Shown: piece by piece, positions 35,926-46,595 of the stretch
Numbering within the stretch: the first letter of the stretch is position 1
Layout of the letters: each line of letters begins with the position of its first letter
NCBI GenBank assembly: GCA_031261345.1
Contig: JAISKC010000036.1
Location: 1 to 64,000, forward strand
Length of the DNA stretch: 64,000 nt
From: Eubacteriales Family XIII. Incertae Sedis bacterium
GTDB lineage: Bacteria; Bacillota; Clostridia; Peptostreptococcales; Anaerovoracaceae
Direction of reading: 5' to 3'
Made by a program: the position numbers and the translations under genes
Notes under the pieces: model-generated
The model's database searches: none
Seen by the model: only the letters and a program-made list of their open reading frames with translations
Told to the model about the DNA's origin: nothing

Positions 35926-38900
35926 ATGAAAATTGGCAGGAGTATGGGCACACGTGAGGTGTCAAGTAGAGGCAGGATAGCAAAGAGACCGTTGGCGATA
36001 ATAGTCGCGGTCATGCTACTTCTTTCAAGTGTAGTGCCGACAATGGCATTGGCAAATTCTTCCAATGGGGGGGGGTAGCTTCTGAGCAATTGGCCGAAGA
36101 GCAAACGTACGTTTCCAACGCTGATAGTGAGGACCCTGTCATTCCGGACGACGATAACCTTGTCATTCCGGCCCCCGAGCCGGAAACCACAGCTGACAAT
36201 GAGGACTGGATTCACTGCGACTCACCTGATGGTGCGTCCCAGCACAGGTCGGGTCAGGCCCACGTTCGCTCCGCTCTCTATGACAATGACAGCGACGATA
36301 ACCCTGTCATTCCGGCCTCCGAGCCGGAATCTCCGGACCCGCGAGCTTTGTCCACTGGTGATGAAGTCGGCGATGTTATTTCTGTATTGAATTCAGAGGA
36401 TTCAATAAATGCACTTGGTGGGTCAGCGCATCTGGGACTGGAATGGGTATCTTCCACACGCAGCGATGCAACACTTGGCACCGATACCATCACCCTAAAC
36501 GCCAGAGGTCAGCAAGCCGTATTGAACATCGCGATGGATCGTATCGACCCTAACATAGAAAAATACATCCTCGAGATCACCTATACTTCCACCGATCCGG
36601 CACTGATTGCCGACAATCCCGGCGCATTCAACATCTCAGCCTATAACGGCAATCCCACCCCGCCGCAACTAGCGTCGGTAATCACCGGTTCGGTGACCGC
36701 TACGGGAACGGACAATACCCGCAAACTCACCTACACAGAGCTATCACTGCCCACCAACAACACGGCAATGTCCGTGACTTTTTCAGTTCCCAATAATCCC
36801 TACAACGGACAGATATTGAATATCACCGCAACGCTCAAAGCCAAAGACGACCCATCACAATACGAGCAGGCCACAGCTACAATAGATTTTGATTACCAAT
36901 ATTTTTCACTCAATCGCCAAATCGTTTTGTCGGCAGGAGCCACCTTATTAACGGGAGAACATATTACCCCAGTACGATTCTATACTAATTTGTACACCAG
37001 CCCAAGCAATTTTATCGGCAACTATACGGCAGGCGTTTATTGGATATTCAACACTATAACCTATTCATCACTCAATGACGTCAATATAAAAATCAATAAT
37101 GTTACCAAGACCTATGCCCAGTTACTGACCGAATACGCCGCGAACCCGCTTGATACGCCGGTGCTGTTCTATCGGGCAGGAGTGGATATTGCCGCAAGCC
37201 CCACAGCATATATCCATGCTGATGAAGCGGTTGACATAGTAGGCTCAGAAGAGGTTTTACAGATTAAGACGACCGACGATTTTGCCGCTTACGGCAATGT
37301 TGTGCCCACGATTAATTTTCCCATAAGCATACGCCCAACCATCAATGCCACGATAGGCGGTCATCCTTATACCTTCATCTCAGGGGATCCCTTGCTTGGT
37401 GTGAATGATTCCAATTTGACAATCACTGCAATCGATAAGACGCTGGTAATCACTGCACAAAACTTGAGTGCTTCACATATCACCTATAATTCCGCTCAAT
37501 ACCAGAGTGCTTACACAAACAATTTAGATGAAGGGCATCTCTATCATCAGGAACTCTGCCGTTTGCACCTGCGAAATTACGAAACGACTGCTAGAGATGT
37601 AAACGTCACTCTCACGGTGCCAACCGGCGTAACTCTGACTCACCTGCGACTTTCCAAGACTGATGCCGAGAACCAACTTACCAGCCTTACCCTGACGTCA
37701 GGGGGTAGCACTGCAACGTTTACACCATCTGACAGTAACTACACATTGATCGCTCTACCAACACCGATTACCGCCGGTAACACCTTGACGTTTAAAATTA
37801 ATGGTCTGATCGATGTTATTCCAAGTAGTTATAACTGGAACACCGGTCTGCATTTCATTGGTATTACTGACACTGACGCTGCCATGGACAGTCAGGTCAA
37901 CTTTGCCTTTACGGCAACACGCGTAGATAATACATCTATCACTTCCAACTCATCAATCAAGGCCAATGTTAGTACGAATAACTATTGTATGGTTTATCCC
38001 TACATCACTGCACCGGTTAGTGTGGCTAAAGGCGGTTCGATGCAGATTGGCTGGTCATCAATTGCACCAAACCCCGGTCCTTACCATTCAAACACTCGTT
38101 TTGACATTAGTAATCCCTTCAACGTGTTGACCGACCCTGTTGTTTACCTCTCATTGCCGTCTGGTGTATCCATACAAGACTATGCCATGAAGAATCCCGC
38201 CGTGGCGGTTGATGCCAAAGGTCGTCCTTTGACTATCGAACTGACCAATAGCTGGGAAGGTAAGGGTTTTTGGGGAAATGACGGTGGTTCACTCTATGAG
38301 TTCACTTATGAAATCGTCGGTGCCCCCAGCGCGCATGTTTACATTCAAGAGCTTAACTCAGCAACTAATACACCGGTTGTGATCAACACTTATATCGAGC
38401 CTGATTTTGTAGGCAATAATATCAACTTCAGTGCCGGGACTTGGTTTGTCGGCTCACGTTTGGCACAAAGTGTCCATACATCCAATTATGGCGTTGTATC
38501 CCCAACAACTCCGACCTTCCCTTGGCCAGAGGCTTCCGAGATGAACTCCAATTCTGTACAGTTGGGCAATGGTGGTACTGCAAATGTCTTAGTCACCACA
38601 CCGCAGACATTGATCGTCAACGGTGCTGCATCCAAGGGCGGTTCCTATACCTACTATAGCCCCGGTTCAATTACAGATTCACTGCCACAGGTGCATACAA
38701 ATACAGAGGGCAACTCTTACAAGCTATATCTGTTCAATGGGGTGTCTTCAGCGTTCACCGATGCACAGACATATTTCGTCTTGCCGCAGACACCGCAAGG
38801 CGGGGTTGTACCAATCACAGGTGAGCCCGAAATCACCTCGACGCTGTCGGGGGACTACACCGTTTACTACACAACGGCTGATGTAGATGCGAACGATGTC

Positions 38901-41351
38901 GGACTCGATGGCTCTTCGCTGACAAGCTCGGGCGAGGCTGTTTCCGGCTCAGACTGGGAGGTTCTCTATTCAGGCTCGGACGCGAGTATCACGCCAAGTC
39001 TTCCGAGCGAACTTTCTGGCTGGGACGCGATAAAGGCTCTTCGCGTGGAGATACCAAACTTTGCTACATCGAAAGGCTTGAGCATTACTATGCCCTACAC
39101 TACTCCTCTATGGAATGTGGCAAAGGGTGTTGTGAACGGGGCTATCGCCGAGGGAGCAACTCTGCATTATTACGGGCCTTCAACTTTTGGAACTAGCGAT
39201 ATTACCGCTGCTCTCAAAATAAACGAGGCTTCGCTTGAAGGAAGGTTTTATGTCGATGAGGATTACTCGGGCGACTATACTTCCGGCGAGATGTGGGTTC
39301 AAAACGCTAAGTTCTCACTTTCGAAGGATTCGGACGATTCACCGTTTGGACTTTCATCGGGGTACCTCACAGGCACTTCGGGCTCAGTTGTCATTCACGA
39401 CCTCGCTGATTTCGCTTTGAAATTCACGGCCGAGATGCCGTCTGCACTCGCGGCTCAGGGCTACTATTTCATACCGAGTCATAATCCTACAAACCCGAAT
39501 GACGTAGCTGTGACTGATGATACGGGCTATGTACCGAACGCTGTGACTCCGGCTCCCGTCTACTTCGGGATTGCGAAACCGCACAAAGTTACCTACAAGC
39601 TCAACGGCGGCATTGGGTCTGTGCCAGAGGATACTACAAAGTATCATCACACAGATACTGTGGACGTGGACTTTGAGACGATTCCTACGAAGTTTGGTTA
39701 CGACTTCTCCGGCTGGGCACGGACTAGCAACGCCTTAGGGCCTGAATTCGTCTCTGGCGACGTGGAAGATTTCCCCATTACTGAGAACACGGAACTCTTC
39801 GCCATGTGGTCGCCAAAGTCGGCACTCACGTTGAACTTCCATAAGAATTCGGCAGATGCCATTGATGGCGTTTTGTCAAAGCCAGTCACATTTGCATCTG
39901 CTGTCGGCACGCTTCCTAGCATTGACAATGGCGCACCCATACGCACAGGCTACACCTTCAGCGGCTGGAGCGAGGTGGCTGGCTCGTCAAATACTGCGAA
40001 TTTCACAGCGAGCAAAGTTGTGGATTTTGACCCCGACAAGACGGTCTATGCCGTGTGGAGTCCTGATTACACAGACCGCAGTTACTGGCACCGTCTTTCC
40101 TACAATGCCAACGGAGCGACTTCAGGAAATATTCCGGCAGCTGCGGAATATGTGACGGGTAGCGATGCCATCGTTTCCGGCAATTCGGGCTCGCTTGTGA
40201 GGACAGGCTACGTGTTTGATTCTTGGAATATCGCGGCTGACGGTTCGGGCACGGGCTATAGCGTGGGCGGCGTGCTGAACATGGCTTCTGACACGGTGCT
40301 TTATGCGAAATGGAGCAAGGTTCCCTACACCGTTTCCTATGCGGCTGGCGGCTCTTCTGTCACGGGGCTTCCGCATGAGGTGACCCGCTACATCAACGAT
40401 AGCTATACTGTTTCATCTGCTGCTCCGAGCCGCGAGGGCTATACGTTTGAGGGCTGGGTTGGGACGAGTGGTATCAGCGGTTCCTATGAGGGGGGCGATG
40501 TGTTCTCTATGCCAGCTTCCAATGTTGTGTTGACTGCAAGCTGGAAAGTAGTTCCGGAGCCTCCTATCATTGATCCGCCTGTGGTTACACCTACTGTCTT
40601 TTCTGTCAGCTATGATGGCGGTGGTTCTTCTGTTACTGGGCTTCCGGCCGGAGCCTCACTTGAAGAGGGCGAGTCATATAGGATTCCCCAAAATAGTCCT
40701 GTGAGAGAAGGCTATGACTTCCTTGGCTGGACGGCGACGAGTGGACTTCGGGGTTCATATAAGGGTGGTAGCACGTTTGTCATGCCGGCAGCTGATGTCG
40801 TGCTGACTGCAAGCTGGGATTCGGAAACGTCGATTGTCACAAAGACGGACGAGAAGAAGGCACCCGTTGGCAAGATTGATGAGCCTAAGGAGCCCGAAAG
40901 TGCTGTTGGCAAAGAGGCGCTCGTGCAGGCGTCAAGGGCTGCGGGTATACCTATTCTTCCGGGCGGGGTTCCGCTCTACGCACCTAAGGATTTCGGAGCA
41001 TGGGCGCTTCTCGATTTGGTGCTGGCTGCGCTCGGTGTCGTTCTCCTTGCGATTACTCTCTTCAACCACGGGCAGAGGAGAAAGCAGGAGGGGCGACTTG
41101 AGGAGCTTGGCTATCAGGTCGGAGAAGACCGCGCAAATAGACGCTTGCCGTTACTGCTTGCAAGTGCTGTGATGGCTATAGTCGGTGTCATCGTCTTTGT
41201 GCTGACGCAGGATATGAGCTTGCCGATGGTGCTCGTTGACAAGTGGACAATCGTAATGGCAATCATCTTTGCCTTGGAATTCCTCTTCGCAAATCGTGCA
41301 AACCGCGCGCCAAAAGAAGCCGACGAGTATACGGAAGCGACAGCAGTATAA
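35926..41351 (+). CDS. Giant surface protein 2, phase-variable, OFF as written
   Basis: An ATG at 35926 with AAAAGGGG upstream gives a signal peptide: basic stretch, hydrophobic about 22-37, cleavage after TMALA near 43. A run of nine G at 36067-36075 then leads to TAG at 36076. The long frame continues to 41351 with the same GGVASEQL junction as surface protein 1. Seven or ten G would restore about 1807 or 1808 residues. The body has adhesin-like repeats. InlB-type repeats lie at about 39590-40850. A shared C-terminal end follows: GIPILPGGVPLYAP, helix, loop, helix with FVLTQDMSLPMVL, and a third helix. No LPXTG is present. A related palindromic element is translated near its N-terminus. The role is probably adhesion or surface variation. 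Confidence 0.85.
36067..36075 (+). repeat. G9 tract, putative phase-variation switch 2
   Basis: Nine G follow AAT. Nine gives TAG at once, eight gives TGA a few codons later, and seven or ten open the long frame as GTA GCT TCT GAG. The following bases TAGCTTCTGAGCAA match TAGCCTCTGAGCAA of switch 1 at all but one position. Confidence 0.8.
36138..36350. repeat. Palindromic element copies in surface protein 2
   Basis: TGTCATTCCGG units recur at about 36137, 36161 and 36305. At least two are followed by CCGAGCCGGAA, forming a palindrome, and all are translated in frame as VIP. The position right after the switch matches that in surface protein 1. Confidence 0.6.
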
Positions 41352-41432
41352 GAAAAGTTTGCACATTACAAGGAAGTAGCTACAGCACAAAATAACAGCG
41401 TAGTGTAAAATAATAAAACAGCCAAAAAGCGA

Positions 41433-41456
41433 ACGGTCAATGCTGTTCGCTTTTTG
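41433..41456 (+). terminator. Intrinsic terminator of surface protein 2
   Basis: AAAAGCGAAC and GTTCGCTTTTT form a stem with a T tail about 80 bp after the stop codon. Confidence 0.8.
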
Positions 41457-41560
41457 CCGAAACTGAAATACCTCTAAATAAATTTTAATAATATGTATTT
41501 GTGCTGTATAATGTGATTGTGTAGTGAAACACAAGACTATTGATAAAGGGGGTAATGGCT

Positions 41561-41740
41561 ATGGCGACAGAAAGTTTTGGTAAGATTGTGCATATGGATG
41601 ATGAATTCGCAGATCGGTATCTTGCCGCCGAGGCGGAAATGAAGTTGAATCCTCCAAAGCCAAACAATCACAAAATCAAATGGGGTGATCCGAAGAAGAT
41701 AGCGGCTGCGTGGCGAAAAGAGTATCAGAATGAGGAATGA
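41561..41740 (+). CDS. Antitoxin-like small protein (GNAT-toxin partner)
   Basis: 59 residues with AAAGGGGG 8 bp upstream. It has GKIVHMDDEFADRYLAAEAE and a basic end (KKIAAAWRKEYQNEE). The opening resembles small antitoxins that precede GNAT-type toxins. It overlaps the GNAT-like gene by 11 bp, which fits a toxin-antitoxin pair. The family name is not certain. Confidence 0.5.
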   Translation: MATESFGKIVHMDDEFADRYLAAEAEMKLNPPKPNNHKIKWGDPKKIAAAWRKEYQNEE

Positions 41741-42245
41741 TACAACGTTAACGGCTCTCCGCCTATTTGTTGAGGAAGAACCTAAAATCCTTGATTGGAA
41801 AATCGAGGATTTTTCTTGCGCGAGAGATCCTGATGTCGAACGTTTTCTAAAAAATGATGCGCTTCGATATGAAAGTGAAGGCTATGGTCGCACCTATTTG
41901 TATACGACGCATGATAAAGGACAATCTCGTATCATGGCGTTTTTTACTGTTGCAATTACATCAACAGACTTTCGTGATATTTCAAAGAGTAGAAAACGTA
42001 AAGTATTGCATTCAAAACCCGGTCGTGACGGTCAAGATTTTTTCGGTGGTATTTTAGTAGGTCAACTCGGACGAGCCGATGGTTTCGATTCAACTGACAT
42101 CAATGGTCAGGAAATGCTTAACGGTGCAGAAATAATAATTGAGATGGGTAGAGAACATAAAAATGTTCAAGATTCTCCTGCCAATATTCGAATTTGCCAG
42201 TTGAGTTTCTTCTCAATAGAAAACAGGGAGATTCAATGGACATAA
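41730..42245 (+). CDS. GNAT-like acetyltransferase, C-terminally altered
   Basis: 171 residues. The first 130 look like a GNAT-toxin core (VERFLKNDALRYE, SRIMAFFTVAI, GGILVGQLGRADGF, acetyl-CoA-binding region). The last 35 residues (from about EMGREHKNV) do not look like the usual GNAT end, and the stop overlaps the next ABC gene start by 10 bp. A deletion probably joined a truncated acetyltransferase to the ABC operon. GNAT toxins block translation by acetylating aminoacyl-tRNA; this one may be inactive. Confidence 0.6.
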   Translation: MRNDTTLTALRLFVEEEPKILDWKIEDFSCARDPDVERFLKNDALRYESEGYGRTYLYTTHDKGQSRIMAFFTVAITSTDFRDISKSRKRKVLHSKPGRDGQDFFGGILVGQLGRADGFDSTDINGQEMLNGAEIIIEMGREHKNVQDSPANIRICQLSFFSIENREIQWT

Positions 42246-42988
42246 AGCTCGATAGCGTCAGCAAATCATTCGGCAAAAATCAGGTTCTCGCCGACATTTC
42301 CTTTTCAATACCGTCGGGAGAAATCATCTGCCTACTCGGGCCGTCAGGATCTGGCAAGACGACAATCATTCGGTTGATGATTGGCGCAATCGCTACGGAT
42401 AGCGGAACAATTCACTTTGGCGACACCTCCGTTCCAAACCTGAATCTGCTCGGGAAAATAGGATTCATGCCGCAGGCCGATGCACTCTACGACGACCTCA
42501 GCGGAGAAGGCAATTTGAAATTTTTCGCAAGGCTCTATGGCATGAAACTCGGCGTTGCAAAGAAGCGGATAGATGAGACGCTCGCTTTGGTCGGACTGTC
42601 GGGCGATAGAAAAAAGCTGGTTCGGCAATATTCGGGCGGCATGAAGAAACGCCTGTCGCTGGCTGCGGCTCTGATACACGAGCCGGAGGTGCTATTACTC
42701 GACGAGCCTACGGTCGGCATTGACCCTGTTTTGCGTCGCACCATCTGGCAGCAATTTCAGGCCATTCGCCGCTCCGGCAAAACCATTCTGGTGTCCACCC
42801 ACTTGATGGACGAGGTGTCCGAATGTGATAAGGCGGCGTTGCTCTACAACGGTCGGCTCATTCAGTATGCGCCTGTGGACGAACTGCTGGCGAAAACCGT
42901 GAATGGCAAAATCGAGGAACTGTTCCTCGCGGCCGGAGCAGCTGGAGCGGCCGGAGCGACCGGACGGGAAGGCGGCAACGACGCATGA
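42236..42988 (+). CDS. ABC transporter ATP-binding protein
   Basis: 250 residues from the ATG at 42236 (CAGGGAG upstream). Walker A GPSGSGKTT (about 33-41), signature YSGGMKKRLSLA, Walker B LLLDEPTVGIDP and the H-loop VSTHLMDEV are all present. The C-terminus has a short Ala/Gly repeat from 15-bp DNA repeats. It overlaps the permease start by 4 bp. It powers a two-gene exporter; the substrate is unknown. Confidence 0.9.
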   Translation: MDIKLDSVSKSFGKNQVLADISFSIPSGEIICLLGPSGSGKTTIIRLMIGAIATDSGTIHFGDTSVPNLNLLGKIGFMPQADALYDDLSGEGNLKFFARLYGMKLGVAKKRIDETLALVGLSGDRKKLVRQYSGGMKKRLSLAAALIHEPEVLLLDEPTVGIDPVLRRTIWQQFQAIRRSGKTILVSTHLMDEVSECDKAALLYNGRLIQYAPVDELLAKTVNGKIEELFLAAGAAGAAGATGREGGNDA

Positions 42989-44004
42989 TAGCTTTGATGC
43001 AACGTATCATAAAGCAGATCGCGGGAGACAAGCGCACCATCGCCATGATTGTGGTCGCGCCCCTCTTCATTTTGACGCTGCTGAACCTGCTTCTGGGCGA
43101 AACCGACTACGATCCGACGATTGCGATAGACGCCGCTGGGGTGCCGCCGGCTATCAGCTCCGCCCTTATGGAGCAGAAGGATGTGTACCTCATCGAGACG
43201 GACATCTCGGACGCGGACGAATACCTATCGGATAATAAAAATGTTGACGCCGTCCTTTCGAAGGCTTCTGCAGGCCTGACGATTTCCATGTATGAAAGCT
43301 CCGACAAGAGCAGGGCCGCGGTAGAAATCATTCAGGACGCGGTGGCGGCGTTGAATCCGTCAGGCCGGTTGGAAATGCATTTCATCATAGGCGACGCGGA
43401 CGAATCACTATTTGACTCGCTCGGCTATGTTTTTCTGGGCGTCATCGCCTTCTTCCTGATTTTCATCATTTCGGGCATGGCGTTGGTGCGTGAGCGCAGT
43501 GCCGGCACGCTCGAGCGCATACTCATGACGCCCGTGAAGCGCACGAGGGTCATCCTCGGCTATACGGCTGGCTATGGGTTTTTTGCAGTAATTCAGGCAG
43601 TAATTCTAGTAACTTTCAGCATTTACGTGCTTGGAATTCCATGTGAGGGCAATGTTGCCTTGGTTGTGCTCATGATGCTCCTTTTGGCTGTGGCGGCTGT
43701 GGCGTTCGGCGAACTCATTTCAATTTTCTCAAACACCGAGTTTCAGGTCGTTCAACTTATTCCCGTAGCCATTATTCCGCAAATCTTCTTCACCGGTTTG
43801 ATACCTCTGGATACGATTCCCCTTCACCTTGGAAATTTGTGTTACATCATGCCCGTATATTACGGCTGCGCGGCAATCAAGGAAGTCATGCTCGTAGGCA
43901 GTGGCCTATTCAAAATCTGGCCCTTCATCATCGCATTACTGATATACATCACTTTTCTCAGCATATTGAACACGCTGGCCCTGAAGAAATATCGCAAAAT
44001 ATAG
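42985..44004 (+). CDS. ABC-2 type permease
   Basis: 339 residues: helix 1 (about 20-38), an outer domain (about 40-145), and five helices in 150-335 with the conserved ABC-2 segment VRERSAGTLERILMTPVKR between the second and third helix. Its start overlaps the ATPase stop (ATGA). Together they form a drug- or peptide-type exporter of the YhgE/LinA-like ABC-2 class. Confidence 0.88.
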   Translation: MIALMQRIIKQIAGDKRTIAMIVVAPLFILTLLNLLLGETDYDPTIAIDAAGVPPAISSALMEQKDVYLIETDISDADEYLSDNKNVDAVLSKASAGLTISMYESSDKSRAAVEIIQDAVAALNPSGRLEMHFIIGDADESLFDSLGYVFLGVIAFFLIFIISGMALVRERSAGTLERILMTPVKRTRVILGYTAGYGFFAVIQAVILVTFSIYVLGIPCEGNVALVVLMMLLLAVAAVAFGELISIFSNTEFQVVQLIPVAIIPQIFFTGLIPLDTIPLHLGNLCYIMPVYYGCAAIKEVMLVGSGLFKIWPFIIALLIYITFLSILNTLALKKYRKI

Positions 44005-44046
44005 CAAAAAACCGAAAGTTATCGGCAAAAACCCTGTAGTCCGCAG

Positions 44047-44100
44047 GATTATTCGACGTAAAATCCTGCACTTTGCATGATTATTCGACGTAAAATCCTG
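44047..44100 (+). repeat. Two direct 22-bp repeats
   Basis: GATTATTCGACGTAAAATCC plus two more bases occurs at 44047-44068 and, identical, at 44079-44100, with a period of 32 bp. They lie just upstream of the promoter at 44111, so a regulator-binding role is possible. Confidence 0.7.
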
Positions 44101-44110
44101 TATAAATCGC

Positions 44111-44139
44111 TTGACTCGTTGGAATTTCAATGTTATTAT
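44111..44139 (+). promoter_or_regulatory. Sigma-A-type promoter of the AAA ATPase gene
   Basis: TTGACT at 44111-44116, a 17-bp spacer and TATTAT at 44134-44139, close to consensus. The downstream start is at 44187. Confidence 0.7.
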
Positions 44140-44186
44140 GCCTGTATGGTGAAAGTCATGAAGTTGAGATTTCGAGAAGTAGGTGA

Positions 44187-45488
44187 ATGTCGATGCTAAA
44201 GAGAAAAATATATGATGATTTGTGCATCTGGAAAGATAAAGAAAAGAAGAAGGCTCTCGTCGTCGAGGGCGCGAGGCAGGTAGGCAAAACTTTTATCGTA
44301 GAAGCGTTTGCCAGAGAAAACTACGAGAATATAGTCTTTATCAATTTTGTGAAATCGCCTCGGATGGCACAAGCTTTTTCTGGCGAGCTCGATGTTGATA
44401 ACATTCTCACGCAGCTATCTGTTCTGATACCGGATAGCAGGTTTGTGCCCGGGTCTACGATAATAATTTTGGATGAGGTTCAGTTATGTCCCAATGCGAT
44501 TACCGCCCTAAAGTTCTTTTCGCTAGACGGGCGATTTGATGTGATTGCCACCGGATCTTTACTTGGTATGAACTATAAAGAAATCGCATCCTTCCCTGTT
44601 GGCTACATAGAAAGACTGGAGATGCATTCGCTGGATTTGGAAGAGTTTTTCTTGGCAAATAAAATAAAGCCGGATGTGATAAAAACCCTTAGGGTGAATT
44701 TCGAGAAGAAAAAGCCTGTCCCCGAGGCAATTCACGAGCGCTTAATGGAGCTGTTCCGTGAATATATTGTTGTGGGTGGAATGCCAGCAGCGGTCAGCGA
44801 ATATATAGAGACACATCATTTTGGCAATGTCCGAAAGATACAAAAGGATATTGTTTCTGACTATCTCTACGATATTGCAAAATATGCAGATGGTGCAGAG
44901 AAGACAAAAGCAAGAGAATGCTTTTTGTCCATACCTAATCAATTATCCAGAGATTACAAAAAGTTTCGTTACGCTACCGTGGACAAGCATGGAAGTGCTC
45001 GAAAGTATGCAGGGAGCCTTATGTGGCTGCTCGACGCAGACATTATATCTTTCTGCAACAATCTCGAGCGAATTGAGCTTCCTCTTGAGGGCAATGTCAT
45101 CTCGGATGCGTTCAAGGTCTATATGCGTGATACCGGATTGTTGGTCTCTATGCTGGATGAAGGTGCCGTCGCTGATATACTTTCCGGTCAACTTGGGATA
45201 TATAAGGGCGCTATTTACGAGAATATCATTGCTGATATTTTCACGAAGGCAGGGAAGAAATTATACTATTATGAATATCGGTCAAATATAGAAATGGACT
45301 TCATTATCAGATTTGCCGGTGAAGCGACCGCCGTTGAAGTGAAGTCGGCCGACCATACGAAGTCAAAGTCAATGAAGGCTCTTATAGACAATTATGGAGT
45401 AAAACAAGGGGTCAAACTTTCCTCGAAAAACGTTGGATACATCAACAATGTAACCACCTACCCCCTGTATATGGCAATGTTTCTGTGA
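44187..45488 (+). CDS. AAA ATPase with DUF4143 nuclease-like domain
   Basis: 433 residues of the common AAA_14/DUF4143 family. Walker A GARQVGKT (28-35), Walker B IIILDEVQL, sensor region FDVIATGSLLGM, then a C-terminal DUF4143 domain with YYEYRSNIEMDFIIR and VEVKSAD, resembling PD-(D/E)XK. Cellular role is unknown; mobile-element or defence links are suspected. A start at 44193 is also possible. Its end overlaps the convergent KilA-N gene. Confidence 0.85.
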   Translation: MSMLKRKIYDDLCIWKDKEKKKALVVEGARQVGKTFIVEAFARENYENIVFINFVKSPRMAQAFSGELDVDNILTQLSVLIPDSRFVPGSTIIILDEVQLCPNAITALKFFSLDGRFDVIATGSLLGMNYKEIASFPVGYIERLEMHSLDLEEFFLANKIKPDVIKTLRVNFEKKKPVPEAIHERLMELFREYIVVGGMPAAVSEYIETHHFGNVRKIQKDIVSDYLYDIAKYADGAEKTKARECFLSIPNQLSRDYKKFRYATVDKHGSARKYAGSLMWLLDADIISFCNNLERIELPLEGNVISDAFKVYMRDTGLLVSMLDEGAVADILSGQLGIYKGAIYENIIADIFTKAGKKLYYYEYRSNIEMDFIIRFAGEATAVEVKSADHTKSKSMKALIDNYGVKQGVKLSSKNVGYINNVTTYPLYMAMFL

Positions 45489-46218
45489 CAACTATTGCTG
45501 ACTTTGCAGCATCCCCATTGACAAGAATTAAAAGATTTTTCAACCTGCGCAAGGCACTTGTTGCCCAGATACGAAACTGGGTTCCACGCAGAGATGTAAC
45601 TCTGTAACCCACAGAAATTATCACATCAAGATTATAATGTTCAACCAAATGCGATTGCGTTTTTCCGGACACAGCACCGTGTTGAGTGGTTGCTCGGAAT
45701 TTCCGAACAACCACACTCTTTACAAGTTCGCCTTCTTCAAAAATATGTTTTGTATCCCATTCAATTTTATGTGCCGAGTTTTCTTCATCCTTTAGGCGCT
45801 GATATTCCTTGATGAGATATAACTTAAAAACTGGGCTAATTGCTGATCCGAATTCAAATGCTATGTCTTTGTGTGCGTATGTGCCTCCATAGCGACCTTT
45901 CTGAACATAAACCCCAATTGCGTCTGTTTTTTCAATCCACTCACTAATGCTCGGCGTGAAGGTATGAAGGCCAACTTCACTTTTAAAGTGTTCATATTCG
46001 AACACTTTAAAATCTGGATTATACAACGTTTCCCATGTTCCCAAGAATTCAAGCGTCATTCTAGTGCGGAGCCAATTTCTAATAACGTCAGATGCGCGAG
46101 ACGAATCCGTCTTTGCCTTTGCCATATCAGTAAGATTGATATAGTCATTTTGGTCGGTAAAAGTAATGTTGATCTCTTTGTTTTGAACGATTATCGTTGA
46201 AGTCTTCTTCCTTGTCAT
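45442..46218 (-). CDS. KilA-N/RhuM chimeric DNA-binding protein
   Basis: 258 residues from the ATG with GGAGG upstream; an upstream in-frame ATG at 46236 is less likely. The first 155 residues are a KilA-N domain (INLTDMAKAKTDSS, VIRNWLRTRMTLEFLGTWE, RYGGTYAHKDIAFEFGSAI, LYLIKEYQRLKDEE). The next 75 are RhuM-like (IFEEGELVKSVV, HYNLDVIISVGYRV, GTQFRIWATSALR). The DNA of the RhuM part closely matches the RhuM gene at 47720-47900. The C-terminus is unusual and overlaps the AAA gene by 47 bp, suggesting fusion and truncation. KilA-N proteins bind DNA; a defence or phage origin is likely. Confidence 0.75.
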   Translation of the reverse strand: MTRKKTSTIIVQNKEINITFTDQNDYINLTDMAKAKTDSSRASDVIRNWLRTRMTLEFLGTWETLYNPDFKVFEYEHFKSEVGLHTFTPSISEWIEKTDAIGVYVQKGRYGGTYAHKDIAFEFGSAISPVFKLYLIKEYQRLKDEENSAHKIEWDTKHIFEEGELVKSVVVRKFRATTQHGAVSGKTQSHLVEHYNLDVIISVGYRVTSLRGTQFRIWATSALRRLKNLLILVNGDAAKSAIVVTETLPYTGGRWLHC

Positions 46219-46365
46219 AGCAATACCTCCGTGCATTCGCTAAATGTTACGCCAAACCCCTCACATATGTGGGGTTTAGAATAATGGTTTCTATGTGCTC
46301 CAAATTGAGCACCTTAATCCTTTTATTGATTTCATGTAAATGGGGCCGCGCGCAACTATTCTTGC

Positions 46366-46377
46366 GAACATTCGTTT
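46366..46377 (-). promoter_or_regulatory. LexA/SOS-like box upstream of KilA-N/RhuM gene
   Basis: GAACATTCGTTT fits GAAC-N4-GTTY. On the minus strand it follows TTGAGAAGAACA, also present before the box at 48089. Confidence 0.55.
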
Positions 46378-46595
46378 ATAAGAGGGTAACACATGCCGCT
46401 GTTCTTCTCAATGAAAATAATTATTAATTTCAAGAGAAAAAATCTCTTTCCGGAGTGCCAATCAGTATGTGCCTTGGCTTGGCGGTCGGTAGCGTGTGGT
46501 ATAATAGAAATACCTAGCGATTACCATTCGCAACTCCAATACTGCCAAAAAGTTGGCTGAACTGGCTGGAATGCCTTGAAAGAAGAGGTTACTAA

